The notes beneath the pieces were generated by a model, which was not told the DNA's origin, did not search any database, and was given only the letters and a program-made list of their open reading frames with translations. DNA of 64,000 nt from a virus, in the IMG/VR virus record IMGVR_UViG_3300036795_000241, positions 1 to 64,000 of that record, one strand, 5' to 3'. Within the stretch, counting starts at the first letter, position 1. Each line of letters opens with the position of its first letter. The translations under genes and the position numbers were made by a program. Below are positions 1 to 8,773 of this stretch, piece by piece.

Positions 1-3000
1 CATACTGGTTCAGTATCGAAGCCGCATACGCTTGTGCGACCTGTGCGGAATGCGTTGTCGCACCCGAATTACCGAGATACGCGCTATTCGCGGCAGCTTC
101 CTGTGCCGTTTGCACGCCGCCCTTAATCGCGTCCTCGACGCTTTGAATCATCGCTTTTACGGAAAGCGAGTATTCGTTCAGAGTCCAGTTACCCAAGCCC
201 GGAACCGAACCACCAAATTGACCGACCACTCCACCGGCCGCATAACCGGGAACGCCTGCGGCGGCAAAGACTGGGGCCAACACCTGGCTTGTCTCCTTGG
301 AGACCACCGTCTCACCGGGTTCTGCAAGCAAGGGGACAATGTCCCCGCCTCCGTAACCGGGAATGACCCCGCCTAGTGCCCGCTTCAATGGCGACGGGAG
401 GTTTGAGCTTCCGGCAGCGAATACCTGCTGCTGCTGAACGGACCACGTACCCTTACCCGTAAGCCCGATATTCGTGTTCTCGTTCGGCGGGATATGCTGC
501 AGCTTCTTGATGTAGTCATCGACCAACCCGGTAGCCGTTTGCGCCTTTACTCCGGACTTCTCGAGGTCCGTGATCAATTGCGCGCGGGCCGGGCCATACG
601 TAATCGCCGTCGCTCCGTGCTTCTGTACTGCGGCGGCAAGAATGTTCATATCGTTCTTCGCCGATGGCGCACGGCTCAGGATACCCTGGATGTCGGCATT
701 AAGTGACGCACGGGCACCATGCGTCTGGTTCATCGTTTGCGCACCCTTTACGATGCTATTCCACAGCCGCTCAGCATCGTCGTGGCTCAGATTAAGCTTC
801 TCAGCGAATACGATGAATTCGTTCTTCGCCTGATCGGTATTGCCCAGGGTCGTTAGCAGCTCACGCGCCAGCCCCTTTGCCGAATTCTGCACCGCCGTAA
901 TGTTATGCGGCGTATTCTTCATTACGGTCGCGAAGTTGTCGAACGCTTTCTGACCGCCACCAGCTTGGAAGATCGCCGCAGCCATTGCCGAGTTCAAGTT
1001 GTTATTCAACGCGTTGGCGAGGTTCTTCATGTCCTGCGTCAAATTCGACGAGTCTACCGTCAACGTAGTCGTAATGTCGTCGAGGTTCTTCGCCGCATTC
1101 TTCGTATTTCCGAGCCAGCCGGTCAACGACTTCAAGCTGTCGGGACCTCGGTACCCGGCAAGCTGAGCGAATGCGTACAGCTGAGCGGTGTTCTCCTTGC
1201 TGCCCTTCGCCATCGGAATAAGCTGCGCAACCAGGTCTTTACCCGCTTGCGATAGCATATTCGTACCCTTGGCGCCTAGTCCAGCTGCACTCGCTTGATT
1301 CGCCAACGCATCGTACAGCGCTCCGGCACTGGACAGGGACGACTGCCAATCCGAACGCAACGTCAAGCTTTGCGAATTCAGCCCGGTAATCGATGACCCG
1401 GCAACGCCGGCACTCGTCCCGACCTTAGCTATCGACTGCTCGTACTTGATGAATGCCGAGTCGCCGCCGGACACGGTCTTCATAAACGCATCCCAGCCGC
1501 CAGTTATCGCCGTAATCTGCGATTGCTGCTGCTCCGCGGCGAAGGTAACGGCGTCAACGGCACTGGCGAGGATACCGCCCTGTATCGACATCGCCGAATA
1601 GCCGGTGATCAGGTTGTCGACCTTCTGCTTCATCACGCCGTAGCTGTCGCCAGCCTTAACGTTCGCCAGATCCATCAACGCGAGGGATTGCGAATACGTG
1701 AAGCCCTGCGAGATCAGGTTGCCCGTTTCGTGGAACAGACGATCCTGCTCACCGGACAGCTTTATGATCTCGCCGGTATACGCCTGGACATCGGAACCCT
1801 GGCCGAGCTGAAGCTTAGTAGCTCCGAATGCCTTTACCGTCGAATTCCAGAATCCGGCGGCAGCTTCGGTAAGCCCGTGGAACCACTGGGACAGTCCGCT
1901 GCCCCACTGCGTAACGTCGCCGATGTCCTTGAACGACGACACGACCAGTCCGACGCCGTGGCCTAGCTGATTGGTCGAATTCGCGAACGCCTGATTCGCT
2001 TGCGCTAGGTGTACCGGTACCTGCGTGATCTGCTCATCGAGCGACTTAATGTCGGTATTGATCGCGAGAATAGCCTGCGAAGCGTTCAGCTGTCCGAGAC
2101 CCGTATCGAGACTCGAGATGAACGAATGCGTTGCGCTATCGGCCTGCGTCATCCACCAGACAAGACCACCGATAGCTGCGGCACCGACAATTGCCCAGCC
2201 CCACAGCGGTAGCGCACCCATTGCGCCGAGGATTCCGCCGGTCTTGCTCGTTTCGCTACCTAGCTGGCCGGCTTTCGAACGCAGGTCTTCCAGCGGAACC
2301 AATGCCGCACGCCCGGCATCGCCGAATAGCCCGAGTCCGGCCGCGAGACGAGCCGTGGCCTGTACGCCACCGAACATCGCCGTAGCGAGATTCGTGATTC
2401 CGCTAGCCGCTAGCCCGCCCCACAGCATGAAGCTGTGCAACGCTAGCACGCTGTACAGAATCGGCGTCGGTAGCTTAGTGATTACGTCAAGTAGCTGCGA
2501 GGCGCCAACGAGTACGTCACCGAGAAAGTGCGCCGTACCGGGATCCGCCTTGATCAAGTTGCTAAACGCGAGGCCGACGTTGTCGATTATCTGCATGAAC
2601 TGATGCAGGAAGCCGACACCGGACTCGAGAATCCCGCCCATATGCGACTGCGAATTCGCCCAGATATCGAGCTTCGCGATCCACGTATCGAATCCGCCGA
2701 CAACCTGCTGCGCAACCGTGGAGAAGGTCGACCCTTGCTTATTAACGAGGTTTAGTGCGCCGCCGAAGATTTCCAGCGTTCCCGGTGCAACGGCTTGCTG
2801 CAGTTCGTGCAGGTGACCCGTGAGTGGCGGTATCGTCTGGTCGAGAGCTTTGCTGGTGTCGTGAATCGACAACATCTGCGTATAGATGTCGTGTGCCGCC
2901 GGCTCCATTGCGATCAAGCCGACGGTCAACGCAGCACTTGCCGCGGCGACCGCAATTAGCGATTCGAAGACCGCATCCAGCGCGATATGCCATAGCGGAA

Positions 3001-3649
3001 CGACACCGACGGACGGTATCTTCCCCAGTGCACCGCCCCACAGCGTTACCTCGCGCGTGAGGAGCCCGAATGCGCCGCCCTGCTGATTCGCCTGCTGCGT
3101 ACTCTGCCGCTGCCAATCGAGGAACGAACGGAAGCCGTTACCGAGGTTCCCGAGGCTATTGTCGAGATTGTCCGCCGAGCGGCCGGCTTTGTCCGTCTCC
3201 GTGGCGAAATCGGTCAGCTGCTGATCGGCCTGCCCGGCGCCACTTACGGCGAGATTCACCGTTTGCGTACTATCGCCGGGCTGCCAGTTCATCAAGCTTT
3301 GCAGCGAGTTAATCGCACCCGTACTTACCGTCGGGTTGATTACGAGGCTCTGCTCGAGATTGCGCCGCAGCTGATCGTATAGTGCGTCCGTGCCAACTAG
3401 CTTAGTATCGGCAACGGAGGTATCGAGGTTAAGCTTGTTCGGAGCATTTACGTCCGCCTGGAATACGTCCAGGCCAGCCTGCATCTGCGCCAATCGCGCT
3501 TGCGCAATCGACGTATCGAGGCCGAGCTTAGCTTGGTATTCGTTGTTCTCGAACGACATACCTTCGCTGCGGGCCGCCGCCAGATCGGCTTGAAACTGCT
3601 GCCGATTAAGAATCAGCCTCGCTTCAATTGCGCCCGCATCGAATGCCAC
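1..3649 (-). CDS. tape measure protein (partial, C-terminus off the window)
   Basis: Sets tail length and occupies the tail lumen during assembly and DNA delivery. The frame is open from a GTG at 3649 down to base 1, at least 1216 codons, so the C-terminus is outside the window. Its GTG shares one base with the TAG of the preceding chaperone frame (3651-3649), the normal position for this gene. The first ~200 residues are rich in Gln, Asp and Ala and look helical; around residues 400-500 (bases about 2150-2450) long Gly/Ala-rich hydrophobic stretches appear, as is usual in siphoviral tape measures. The call rests on size, position and composition; no enzymatic domain was recognised in the part read. 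Confidence 0.9.
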   Translation of the reverse strand, partial: MAFDAGAIEARLILNRQQFQADLAAARSEGMSFENNEYQAKLGLDTSIAQARLAQMQAGLDVFQADVNAPNKLNLDTSVADTKLVGTDALYDQLRRNLEQSLVINPTVSTGAINSLQSLMNWQPGDSTQTVNLAVSGAGQADQQLTDFATETDKAGRSADNLDNSLGNLGNGFRSFLDWQRQSTQQANQQGGAFGLLTREVTLWGGALGKIPSVGVVPLWHIALDAVFESLIAVAAASAALTVGLIAMEPAAHDIYTQMLSIHDTSKALDQTIPPLTGHLHELQQAVAPGTLEIFGGALNLVNKQGSTFSTVAQQVVGGFDTWIAKLDIWANSQSHMGGILESGVGFLHQFMQIIDNVGLAFSNLIKADPGTAHFLGDVLVGASQLLDVITKLPTPILYSVLALHSFMLWGGLAASGITNLATAMFGGVQATARLAAGLGLFGDAGRAALVPLEDLRSKAGQLGSETSKTGGILGAMGALPLWGWAIVGAAAIGGLVWWMTQADSATHSFISSLDTGLGQLNASQAILAINTDIKSLDEQITQVPVHLAQANQAFANSTNQLGHGVGLVVSSFKDIGDVTQWGSGLSQWFHGLTEAAAGFWNSTVKAFGATKLQLGQGSDVQAYTGEIIKLSGEQDRLFHETGNLISQGFTYSQSLALMDLANVKAGDSYGVMKQKVDNLITGYSAMSIQGGILASAVDAVTFAAEQQQSQITAITGGWDAFMKTVSGGDSAFIKYEQSIAKVGTSAGVAGSSITGLNSQSLTLRSDWQSSLSSAGALYDALANQASAAGLGAKGTNMLSQAGKDLVAQLIPMAKGSKENTAQLYAFAQLAGYRGPDSLKSLTGWLGNTKNAAKNLDDITTTLTVDSSNLTQDMKNLANALNNNLNSAMAAAIFQAGGGQKAFDNFATVMKNTPHNITAVQNSAKGLARELLTTLGNTDQAKNEFIVFAEKLNLSHDDAERLWNSIVKGAQTMNQTHGARASLNADIQGILSRAPSAKNDMNILAAAVQKHGATAITYGPARAQLITDLEKSGVKAQTATGLVDDYIKKLQHIPPNENTNIGLTGKGTWSVQQQQVFAAGSSNLPSPLKRALGGVIPGYGGGDIVPLLAEPGETVVSKETSQVLAPVFAAAGVPGYAAGGVVGQFGGSVPGLGNWTLNEYSLSVKAMIQSVEDAIKGGVQTAQEAAANSAYLGNSGATTHSAQVAQAYAASILNQY

Positions 3650-4056
3650 TATCCCAGCTCCGACCAGTTGACTTTCGCAGTGGTAACCGTTCGGCGACTC
3701 ATCCGGCTAAGGTCGACATTCCGTGCCGCTTGCTGTTCTGGCGAACGGCGTACTGCAGCGCGTTGCGGCTGTGGCTGACCTTCCGGACCGGCGATGACTC
3801 TCTCCTGCATCCATCCTTCGATATACATCTGCTTTTCGTACCACGGCAACCGATCCCACTGCTTCGGGCTAAGCTTCAGAAGCCGCCGTGCGAGGTAGTA
3901 GGTTAGGCGCCGTTCACCATACGCAGGTTCGGTCGAGTCGGCAAATCGACGCCGCTTACTTCCGGGCGCAGCTCCCGCTGGAACCACTGGAAGAAGGCGA
4001 TCTGAATCCGCGCCGGAAGCTTCTTCAACACGGCTTCGCTCGGCTGATTCGTACAC
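3649..4056 (-). CDS. tail assembly chaperone, frameshifted second part
   Basis: Overlaps the 3' end of the 3903-4328 gene by 154 bases in the -1 frame and stops exactly at the tape measure start. This is the arrangement of lambda G/GT-type chaperones, which bind the tape measure during tail assembly. The frame is open from an upstream TGA near 4112 to 3649, so the slip must lie between there and 3903. The 135-residue GTG-initiated ORF is probably made mainly as an extension of the upstream protein. The C-terminal ~90 residues (KQWDRLPWYEKQM region, then Arg/Gln-rich) resemble second-part chaperones. I found no canonical X XXY YYZ heptamer, so the slip mechanism is unresolved. Confidence 0.75.
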   Translation of the reverse strand: MYESAERSRVEEASGADSDRLLPVVPAGAAPGSKRRRFADSTEPAYGERRLTYYLARRLLKLSPKQWDRLPWYEKQMYIEGWMQERVIAGPEGQPQPQRAAVRRSPEQQAARNVDLSRMSRRTVTTAKVNWSELG

Positions 4057-4328
4057 GCCTTGGCGTAGACCTTGCGGGTACCGGCCAGCATCTCCTCGAA
4101 GACGTCACCCGGCGTCAGCTTCGCCATTGCTTCCGCAATGTCCTCCGGCGTTGACTCGGCGGTCAGTCCGGCACGGTGGCGCGCGACCTTTTCCGAGAGA
4201 TCGCGAAGCTCCTTGTAGAACGTCGCGATCTGCTTGTCAGTCGGCTCCGGTACCGTACCTTTCGGTCCGTCGAAGTCGCTGAAGTCCCAGTCCATCGGCT
4301 TTACGACGGACCCGGCGTTGAATCCCAT
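3903..4328 (-). CDS. tail assembly chaperone, first part
   Basis: A 141-residue acidic protein (starts MGFNAGSVV) between the tail tube gene and the tape measure. Position, size and the overlapping -1 frame downstream identify it as the short form of the tail assembly chaperone pair. It contains a predicted helical segment with a TPEDIAEAMAKL stretch at about residues 61-72. ATG at 4328 follows the tail tube stop by only 12 bases, with GGAGG-type Shine-Dalgarno bases (complement of cctatcaggaggtcg) around it. Translation ends at TAA 3905-3903; a fraction of ribosomes is expected to shift -1 before that. Confidence 0.8.
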   Translation of the reverse strand: MGFNAGSVVKPMDWDFSDFDGPKGTVPEPTDKQIATFYKELRDLSEKVARHRAGLTAESTPEDIAEAMAKLTPGDVFEEMLAGTRKVYAKACTNQPSEAVLKKLPARIQIAFFQWFQRELRPEVSGVDLPTRPNLRMVNGA

Positions 4329-4340
4329 CTTCGACCCCTA

Positions 4341-4964
4341 TCAGGAGGTCGCCGCTGCGGTGATGTCGATGATTTCCATCTCCGACAGGTCGCAGAGCGC
4401 GTTGAGGGTGATCGGGTACAGGCGCTGCGAAGCTGCACGGCGGAAAGCCGTCTGCACCTGACCGGCGGACTGGATCTTCGGGATGTAGAAGACCCGGGGA
4501 TAGCCCTGCTCGTTGCTACCGAGAATGGCGGCCGCGAGGACCGAGAAATTCGACGAGAGCTTCAGCACGGTCTTTCCGGGCTGTGCCGCACCGGCCGCGG
4601 TAACGGTCTTTGCTCCGCCGCCACCGTATGCGAGGTTGATGTTGTCGATGGTCTCCTCGGAAAGTGAGGTCGTGATCTGGTACGTCGCCGTGTTCACGAG
4701 AGCCGCAACCGGAATCGGCTGCTCCTCAACCTGCAGGTCGGTCATCGACGGGTTGAACGTTGTCGTAACGCCCTGACTCGTCGCTCCGGCATACCGCCAC
4801 GGTCCCGGCGTAACGACCGCCGCCCACTTCGTTGCGTCGCCGAGATCCGAGTCAGCGGGAAGTGGCGTCCCGAACTGCGCCGTGAACAGGTACCCGACGC
4901 CGTATAGGACGTTCTCGGTATCCCAGTCCGGCGGCAGAAATTCCGTGCCGACGTTAGCCGTCAT
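4341..4964 (-). CDS. major tail tube protein
   Basis: A 207-residue protein rich in beta-type sequence with alternating hydrophobics and many Thr/Val/Ser, located between the tail terminator genes and the chaperones, which is the standard place for the tube subunit that polymerises around the tape measure. Gly/Ala-rich segments (AYGGGGAKTVTAAGAA, about residues 112-127) look like surface loops. ATG at 4964 overlaps the upstream gene by 11 bases. Family call is from order, length and composition rather than a motif. Confidence 0.8.
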   Translation of the reverse strand: MTANVGTEFLPPDWDTENVLYGVGYLFTAQFGTPLPADSDLGDATKWAAVVTPGPWRYAGATSQGVTTTFNPSMTDLQVEEQPIPVAALVNTATYQITTSLSEETIDNINLAYGGGGAKTVTAAGAAQPGKTVLKLSSNFSVLAAAILGSNEQGYPRVFYIPKIQSAGQVQTAFRRAASQRLYPITLNALCDLSEMEIIDITAAATS

Positions 4965-5232
4965 TCGACATTTCCTCCTTCACCTGGTAACGCACGCCGT
5001 ACTGATCGGCGAGCTGCTTGAACTCAGCGAGGTGCTCCGCCGGAATCGCCGTCCAGTCGTTACCGACGGTGATGTCGAGATCCGGGATCACGAACCCGTT
5101 GTTCGGGTACAGCACCTTCACGTTCGAGTTCGCTCCGGCCGCATTCGACATCGCTGAGCCGGTCTGAGCCGGAGTCGAAGTCGGTGGCGTTGCTTCCGAG
5201 TCTGCGGACACTTCGTCTCCCCATGCGGTCAC
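4954..5232 (-). CDS. small head-tail region protein, unknown
   Basis: A 92-residue acidic protein with a Ser/Thr/Pro-rich N-terminal 30 residues and a compact C-terminal half (NGFVIPDLDITVGNDWTAIP). It overlaps both neighbours by a few bases, so it is translationally coupled within the tail operon. The position between tail terminator and tail tube suggests a structural or assembly accessory. I do not recognise the family. Confidence 0.7.
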   Translation of the reverse strand: MTAWGDEVSADSEATPPTSTPAQTGSAMSNAAGANSNVKVLYPNNGFVIPDLDITVGNDWTAIPAEHLAEFKQLADQYGVRYQVKEEMSNDG

Positions 5233-5645
5233 CGCGATACACCTACCATCGCGTAGTAGTTACAGACATAATCGTACCGAAATGCGTCATCCGGTGGACC
5301 CATGATTGCCGGCGCACCGCCGATACGACTGACCAGGAGCAACGGGGTACCGCTCTTTAGCCGCTGCGGGAATAGCTGATCGAAGATCAACTTGTCGAGC
5401 GCATTCGCTAGCGTTTCCGCCGAGGTCTGATCGTTCTGCGCACTGCGTACCCGTAGCTGAAACGACGGTCCGTCCAGTGCGCCTTCGTTCTGGAATCCGG
5501 TACCCGACATCTGCGTAATCGTAATCAGCTTGTTCGGCATATCCGGAACGTACGGACCTTCGTTGATATTCGCCGGAAGCGAAACCCCGGCGCCTTGTGC
5601 GAGTACCGAGAGCCAGGTGGACAGGTCATCGAACGTTAGCGGCAC
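5229..5645 (-). CDS. tail terminator / minor capsid-type protein
   Basis: A 138-residue product. The frame is open further upstream (to 5705), but GTG at 5645 is preceded at 5650-5658 by a strong GGAGGAGG, starts three bases after the upstream stop at 5648 and gives a sensible N-terminus (VPLTFDDLSTWL). The fold-type pattern (N-terminal helix, then strands around GTGFQNEG and a C-terminal RYDYVCNYYAM) matches small proteins that cap the tail tube at the neck in actinophages. Inferred from position and length; no catalytic motif. Confidence 0.7.
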   Translation of the reverse strand: MPLTFDDLSTWLSVLAQGAGVSLPANINEGPYVPDMPNKLITITQMSGTGFQNEGALDGPSFQLRVRSAQNDQTSAETLANALDKLIFDQLFPQRLKSGTPLLLVSRIGGAPAIMGPPDDAFRYDYVCNYYAMVGVSR

Positions 5646-5647
5646 GA

Positions 5648-6289
5648 TTAACCTCCTCCACGATGCGGCGGACCGGACATATGCATCACGTGCCACCAGA
5701 TCCACCCGACTAGCTCCGGGTCCATCGGCAGCATCCGGGCCTTCGCCTTTAGCTCGTCCTCCGTAAGCCGATGCGTTTTCGGCTCTCGGTCGTACGCGGG
5801 ATAGCCTTCTCCGTCCATCGAACCGGAGCCGTTGAACACCTGCGGGTGTCCACTGGAGCGGAGATCACCGAATAGCACTGGAGCAAGAGCCGCCACGCCC
5901 CATTGTCCCGGTGTCGCCGATTCACCGATCGTTGGCATTCCGCCGGTTTCGGTCAAGCGGGTTAGCGCCCCGAGACCGCCTCCGACCTCTCCGCGAATCG
6001 GTGTCGTACTTTCCGCCTCACCGCCGGCTAGATGCTCCATCGCGGTTGCCATTCCGCGTAGTCCGCCGTCCTCCAGTGCCGTTTTCGCCACCTGGATCAG
6101 GTACGCGTTACGGTTCTGGTATAGCGGATCGGTGAGGTATTTCGCTTGTCCGCCTCGTGGGTGACGCAGATCCATTCGTTCGTGCTGGTACTGCGCGTAC
6201 ACCTGGTCAACGGTCACCTTGCCGACCAGAAAGCCGTGTCCCACTTTGTCGGACAGTTCCTGCATTCGTGACCCGAAATCGCCCGCCAT
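5648..6289 (-). CDS. neck protein (gp10-like head-tail connector)
   Basis: A 213-residue protein with a basic N-terminus (MAGDFGSRMQELSDK) and a central Gly-rich linker, lying between the gp6-like connector and the tail terminator. ATG at 6289 overlaps the upstream stop as TGATG, indicating coupled translation. Position matches the HK97 gp10-type component that joins the portal-connector ring to the tail. The C-terminal third (Pro/Gly/Met/Trp-rich, WIWWHVMHMSG) is unusual for that family, so the assignment is tentative. Confidence 0.6.
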   Translation of the reverse strand: MAGDFGSRMQELSDKVGHGFLVGKVTVDQVYAQYQHERMDLRHPRGGQAKYLTDPLYQNRNAYLIQVAKTALEDGGLRGMATAMEHLAGGEAESTTPIRGEVGGGLGALTRLTETGGMPTIGESATPGQWGVAALAPVLFGDLRSSGHPQVFNGSGSMDGEGYPAYDREPKTHRLTEDELKAKARMLPMDPELVGWIWWHVMHMSGPPHRGGG

Positions 6290-6786
6290 CAGAACCCGTC
6301 CCTTCCCGGCATCCCGGGGTCGTTCTCGAAGCGCGGTCCGTCTTCGCCAGTGCTCACGCGAAGCCCGACATCGTCGAGAGCGAACATTGTCGCGTTCTGC
6401 GTATTAATCACGCGCGGCCGCTTACGTTGCGGCGGATCGTCGGTGGTTGGCGCACCCGGCTCGAAATCGAGCAGATTGGCTTTGATATCCTTCAGCGTTT
6501 GTCGCGCGTCCAGATACTGCAGGTAGACCGGGTGGAACTGCTCGAGTGCCTTTCCCTTGCGGTACGCAAGCGTTGCATAGTACGACCCCAGGGCAATCGT
6601 GAGACCTTTAAGCAGGTCGGGTACGTTAACGTCCGTAAACGCGGTACCGGTGGTGGCATCGACCAGATCCTGACCGCGCTGAATCTGCGCCTGGATCTGC
6701 GTGTCTTCGAGCTCACCGGCGGTACCGGTAACGTCACCGTCCGGCGCCAAGGCGTCACGAATATCCGCTGGAGTCGCATACGTCAC
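6289..6786 (-). CDS. head-tail connector (gp6-like)
   Basis: A 165-residue protein beginning MTYATPADIRDAL. An N-terminal DNA-packaging-adaptor pattern (short N-terminal helix, then a long helix IQAQIQRGQDLVDATTG) is typical of gp6/gp15-like adaptors that bind under the portal. Neighbours on both sides are connector genes and it overlaps both by 1-4 bases. The C-terminal 50 residues are Pro/Arg/Asp-rich and probably flexible. Confidence 0.7.
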   Translation of the reverse strand: MTYATPADIRDALAPDGDVTGTAGELEDTQIQAQIQRGQDLVDATTGTAFTDVNVPDLLKGLTIALGSYYATLAYRKGKALEQFHPVYLQYLDARQTLKDIKANLLDFEPGAPTTDDPPQRKRPRVINTQNATMFALDDVGLRVSTGEDGPRFENDPGMPGRDGF

Positions 6787-7190
6787 GCGAGGTCGCCGTC
6801 CTCCTCATCGGCGTCGGACTGCGCCTTTTCGCGCGACAGTCGAGCGTCCTCCGCCGCACGCGCGTTGGTCTCGCGCTCCTGCTGCTGCCGCGCGGCTTCC
6901 TCCTTCGGGGTCGAGTACTCGCCGGTCTCCGGGTTGAGTACGGGCGCCTGATCGGCCGGGTCGTCCTCGAACTGCTGCGTCGCCTGCGTAGCACCGACGG
7001 CGCGTGACCTCGGCATCTTGCCCTCGCCCTTGCGCGGCTTGCGCACAATCCCTTCGGCGAGAAGCGTTTCGGCGTGCGCCTTGGTTAGCCGCACCGGCGT
7101 ATCCGGCTGGATGATCTGGCCCTTCCAGCTCGAGAAGCGATTGCCGATAGCAACGACCGTCGGCTCCGGCTCCTGCGTGGTATCCGCCAC
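6783..7190 (-). CDS. head-tail region protein, unknown
   Basis: A 135-residue protein with a compact N-terminal half (residues 10-55, IGNRFSSWKGQIIQ region) and a long Gln/Glu/Arg/Ala-rich C-terminal tail predicted to be helical and charged (ends DADEEDGDLA). It lies directly after the capsid gene and overlaps the connector gene by 4 bases. Proteins of this kind occur at this place in actinophages, but I cannot name a family. Confidence 0.65.
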   Translation of the reverse strand: MADTTQEPEPTVVAIGNRFSSWKGQIIQPDTPVRLTKAHAETLLAEGIVRKPRKGEGKMPRSRAVGATQATQQFEDDPADQAPVLNPETGEYSTPKEEAARQQQERETNARAAEDARLSREKAQSDADEEDGDLA

Positions 7191-7227
7191 GTTTCCTCCC
7201 TTCGTTGTATCGGTTTACGAGAACGGA

Positions 7228-8253
7228 CTAGATGACCACCGCTCCGACGCCACCGGGAGCACCCGGCTCACCGAACGGCTGGACGGTGTTGGTCGTAACA
7301 CCGTCGAGACGCACGACTGCCTTCGGCTGGTCGAGGCCCATTGCCGCGGCGCGCTGAACGTCCGAACGCCACAGCTTGCGCGGCTCATCTCGGTATAGCG
7401 GAGACGCCGTGAGGGGCACCTCATCCGAGAAGAAGCCGAGCCGATTCCGCTGGCAGATGTACGCGTGGCCCGCCGGGCACTGGCGGGAGACCAGAACGTC
7501 GAGGTTCATGATCTTCCGGGGCAGCACACCGGTGTACTGAATCGAACTGGTTGCCGCGTCGCCAAGGTACGGCTTTGCGAAGTCCTCCGACTTGAACAGC
7601 GCGAGCTTCGCCGTGTGATCGATGATCAGCGTGTCCGGCTCGAACTCGAAGAAGTTCTGCGGTTGACCGGTGGCCGCGGCGTTCTCGACCGCCCAGATAC
7701 CGTCGGAGATGTGCCCGCGGATGATGTTCGCCTGGTATGGCGGCGCCAGCACCTCGGACATTGTCGTCGCGTCCCACGCTTCGGCGGACGCCACCGTATA
7801 GATCTGGTTCGCCGCCACGATCTGCTGGTCGAGAAGGGTGAAGAACGCCTGGTTCCAGTTCTTCACCATCGTGTTCTTGACCTGCGTCAGCTGCCGGTTG
7901 ACCGGGTCGATGATCTGACGTCGCCGCATCTCATCGGAAACGCTGATCGCCAGTGCCCGCTCATAGGTGTACGCCACGAGCAGGTCGCCGACCGCACCCG
8001 TAACCTGCGGGACCTCGGCGAACTCAGCACGAATTCCCGAGTCGTTCTGGGCGTAGAGCGGCGTGCTCCTTTCGTAGCGAACGGCGCCGGACTGGTTGTT
8101 GCCGGCGTTACGGAGCACCGTTTCGATGATGAACTCGTTCGCCATGATGCTGAGCACCAAGGCGGGGATCCGCATTGGATCCTTGAGATAGTCATCTACG
8201 GTAATCCGTGGGCCGTCGAACGAACTGACGATCGGATACGTCGGGGTGGTCAC
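7228..8253 (-). CDS. major capsid protein
   Basis: A 341-residue protein, the right size for an HK97-fold capsid subunit without a scaffold domain, encoded after the protease/scaffold and decoration genes and before the connectors. It has a helical segment with YERALAISVSDEMRRRQ, which resembles the spine-helix region, and a C-terminal RKLWRSDVQRAAAMG stretch. The gene is flanked by 37-42 base gaps holding strong Shine-Dalgarno sites (complement of cctccttt), in keeping with high expression. Confidence 0.85.
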   Translation of the reverse strand: MTTPTYPIVSSFDGPRITVDDYLKDPMRIPALVLSIMANEFIIETVLRNAGNNQSGAVRYERSTPLYAQNDSGIRAEFAEVPQVTGAVGDLLVAYTYERALAISVSDEMRRRQIIDPVNRQLTQVKNTMVKNWNQAFFTLLDQQIVAANQIYTVASAEAWDATTMSEVLAPPYQANIIRGHISDGIWAVENAAATGQPQNFFEFEPDTLIIDHTAKLALFKSEDFAKPYLGDAATSSIQYTGVLPRKIMNLDVLVSRQCPAGHAYICQRNRLGFFSDEVPLTASPLYRDEPRKLWRSDVQRAAAMGLDQPKAVVRLDGVTTNTVQPFGEPGAPGGVGAVVI

Positions 8254-8295
8254 CCGTCCCTCCTTTCCTCTTCTCTCGTGAGCCTATGCGCCCGG

Positions 8296-8736
8296 TTAGA
8301 GGGCGCTTCCGATTCGCGCCCGGGCCAGCGTGCCACCGGCAGCGACACCGAGCGGCTCGGTGCACTTACCGATGATCTGGTCGACGGTCGGCGTAGTTGC
8401 CGCACTCCAGCTCATCACGCCACCGGCTGCGTCGGCGACAAGAAACTCGCCGAAAGCTGCCGTCGAAGAGAAGAGCACCTGCATGTCGACGCCGTAATGC
8501 ACGGCGACATAGTCCGGAGCCTGCGCCATGTTGACGGGGTTCTGACCGGACTGGTTCGTCCGGACACCGACATCATTCGCCGCAATGCCGAGGACGTTCT
8601 TCGCCTGGGCCGTGGCGTTCTGCTTGACCATTCCCGGGTTCGCACCGTCCGGAACGACCAGCTTACCGCCGAGAATCGTTGTGGCGGTCGGATAGGTCGA
8701 TGGGCCTTGCTTGATATAGGGGATAACGCCTGGCAC
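8296..8736 (-). CDS. capsid decoration protein (DUF2190-like)
   Basis: A 146-residue small, neutral, Gly/Ala/Thr-rich protein located between the protease/scaffold and the major capsid gene, the classic place for a head decoration protein. Features such as GGKLVVPDG and VLGIAANDVG, and a C-terminal VAAGGTLARARIG, match trimeric spike-type decoration proteins that stabilise the expanded head. The family name is a recognition from pattern, not a search. Confidence 0.75.
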   Translation of the reverse strand: MPGVIPYIKQGPSTYPTATTILGGKLVVPDGANPGMVKQNATAQAKNVLGIAANDVGVRTNQSGQNPVNMAQAPDYVAVHYGVDMQVLFSSTAAFGEFLVADAAGGVMSWSAATTPTVDQIIGKCTEPLGVAAGGTLARARIGSAL

Positions 8737-8773
8737 CTATTCACCTCTTTTCGCCTATCGTTGTTGCGCCGGA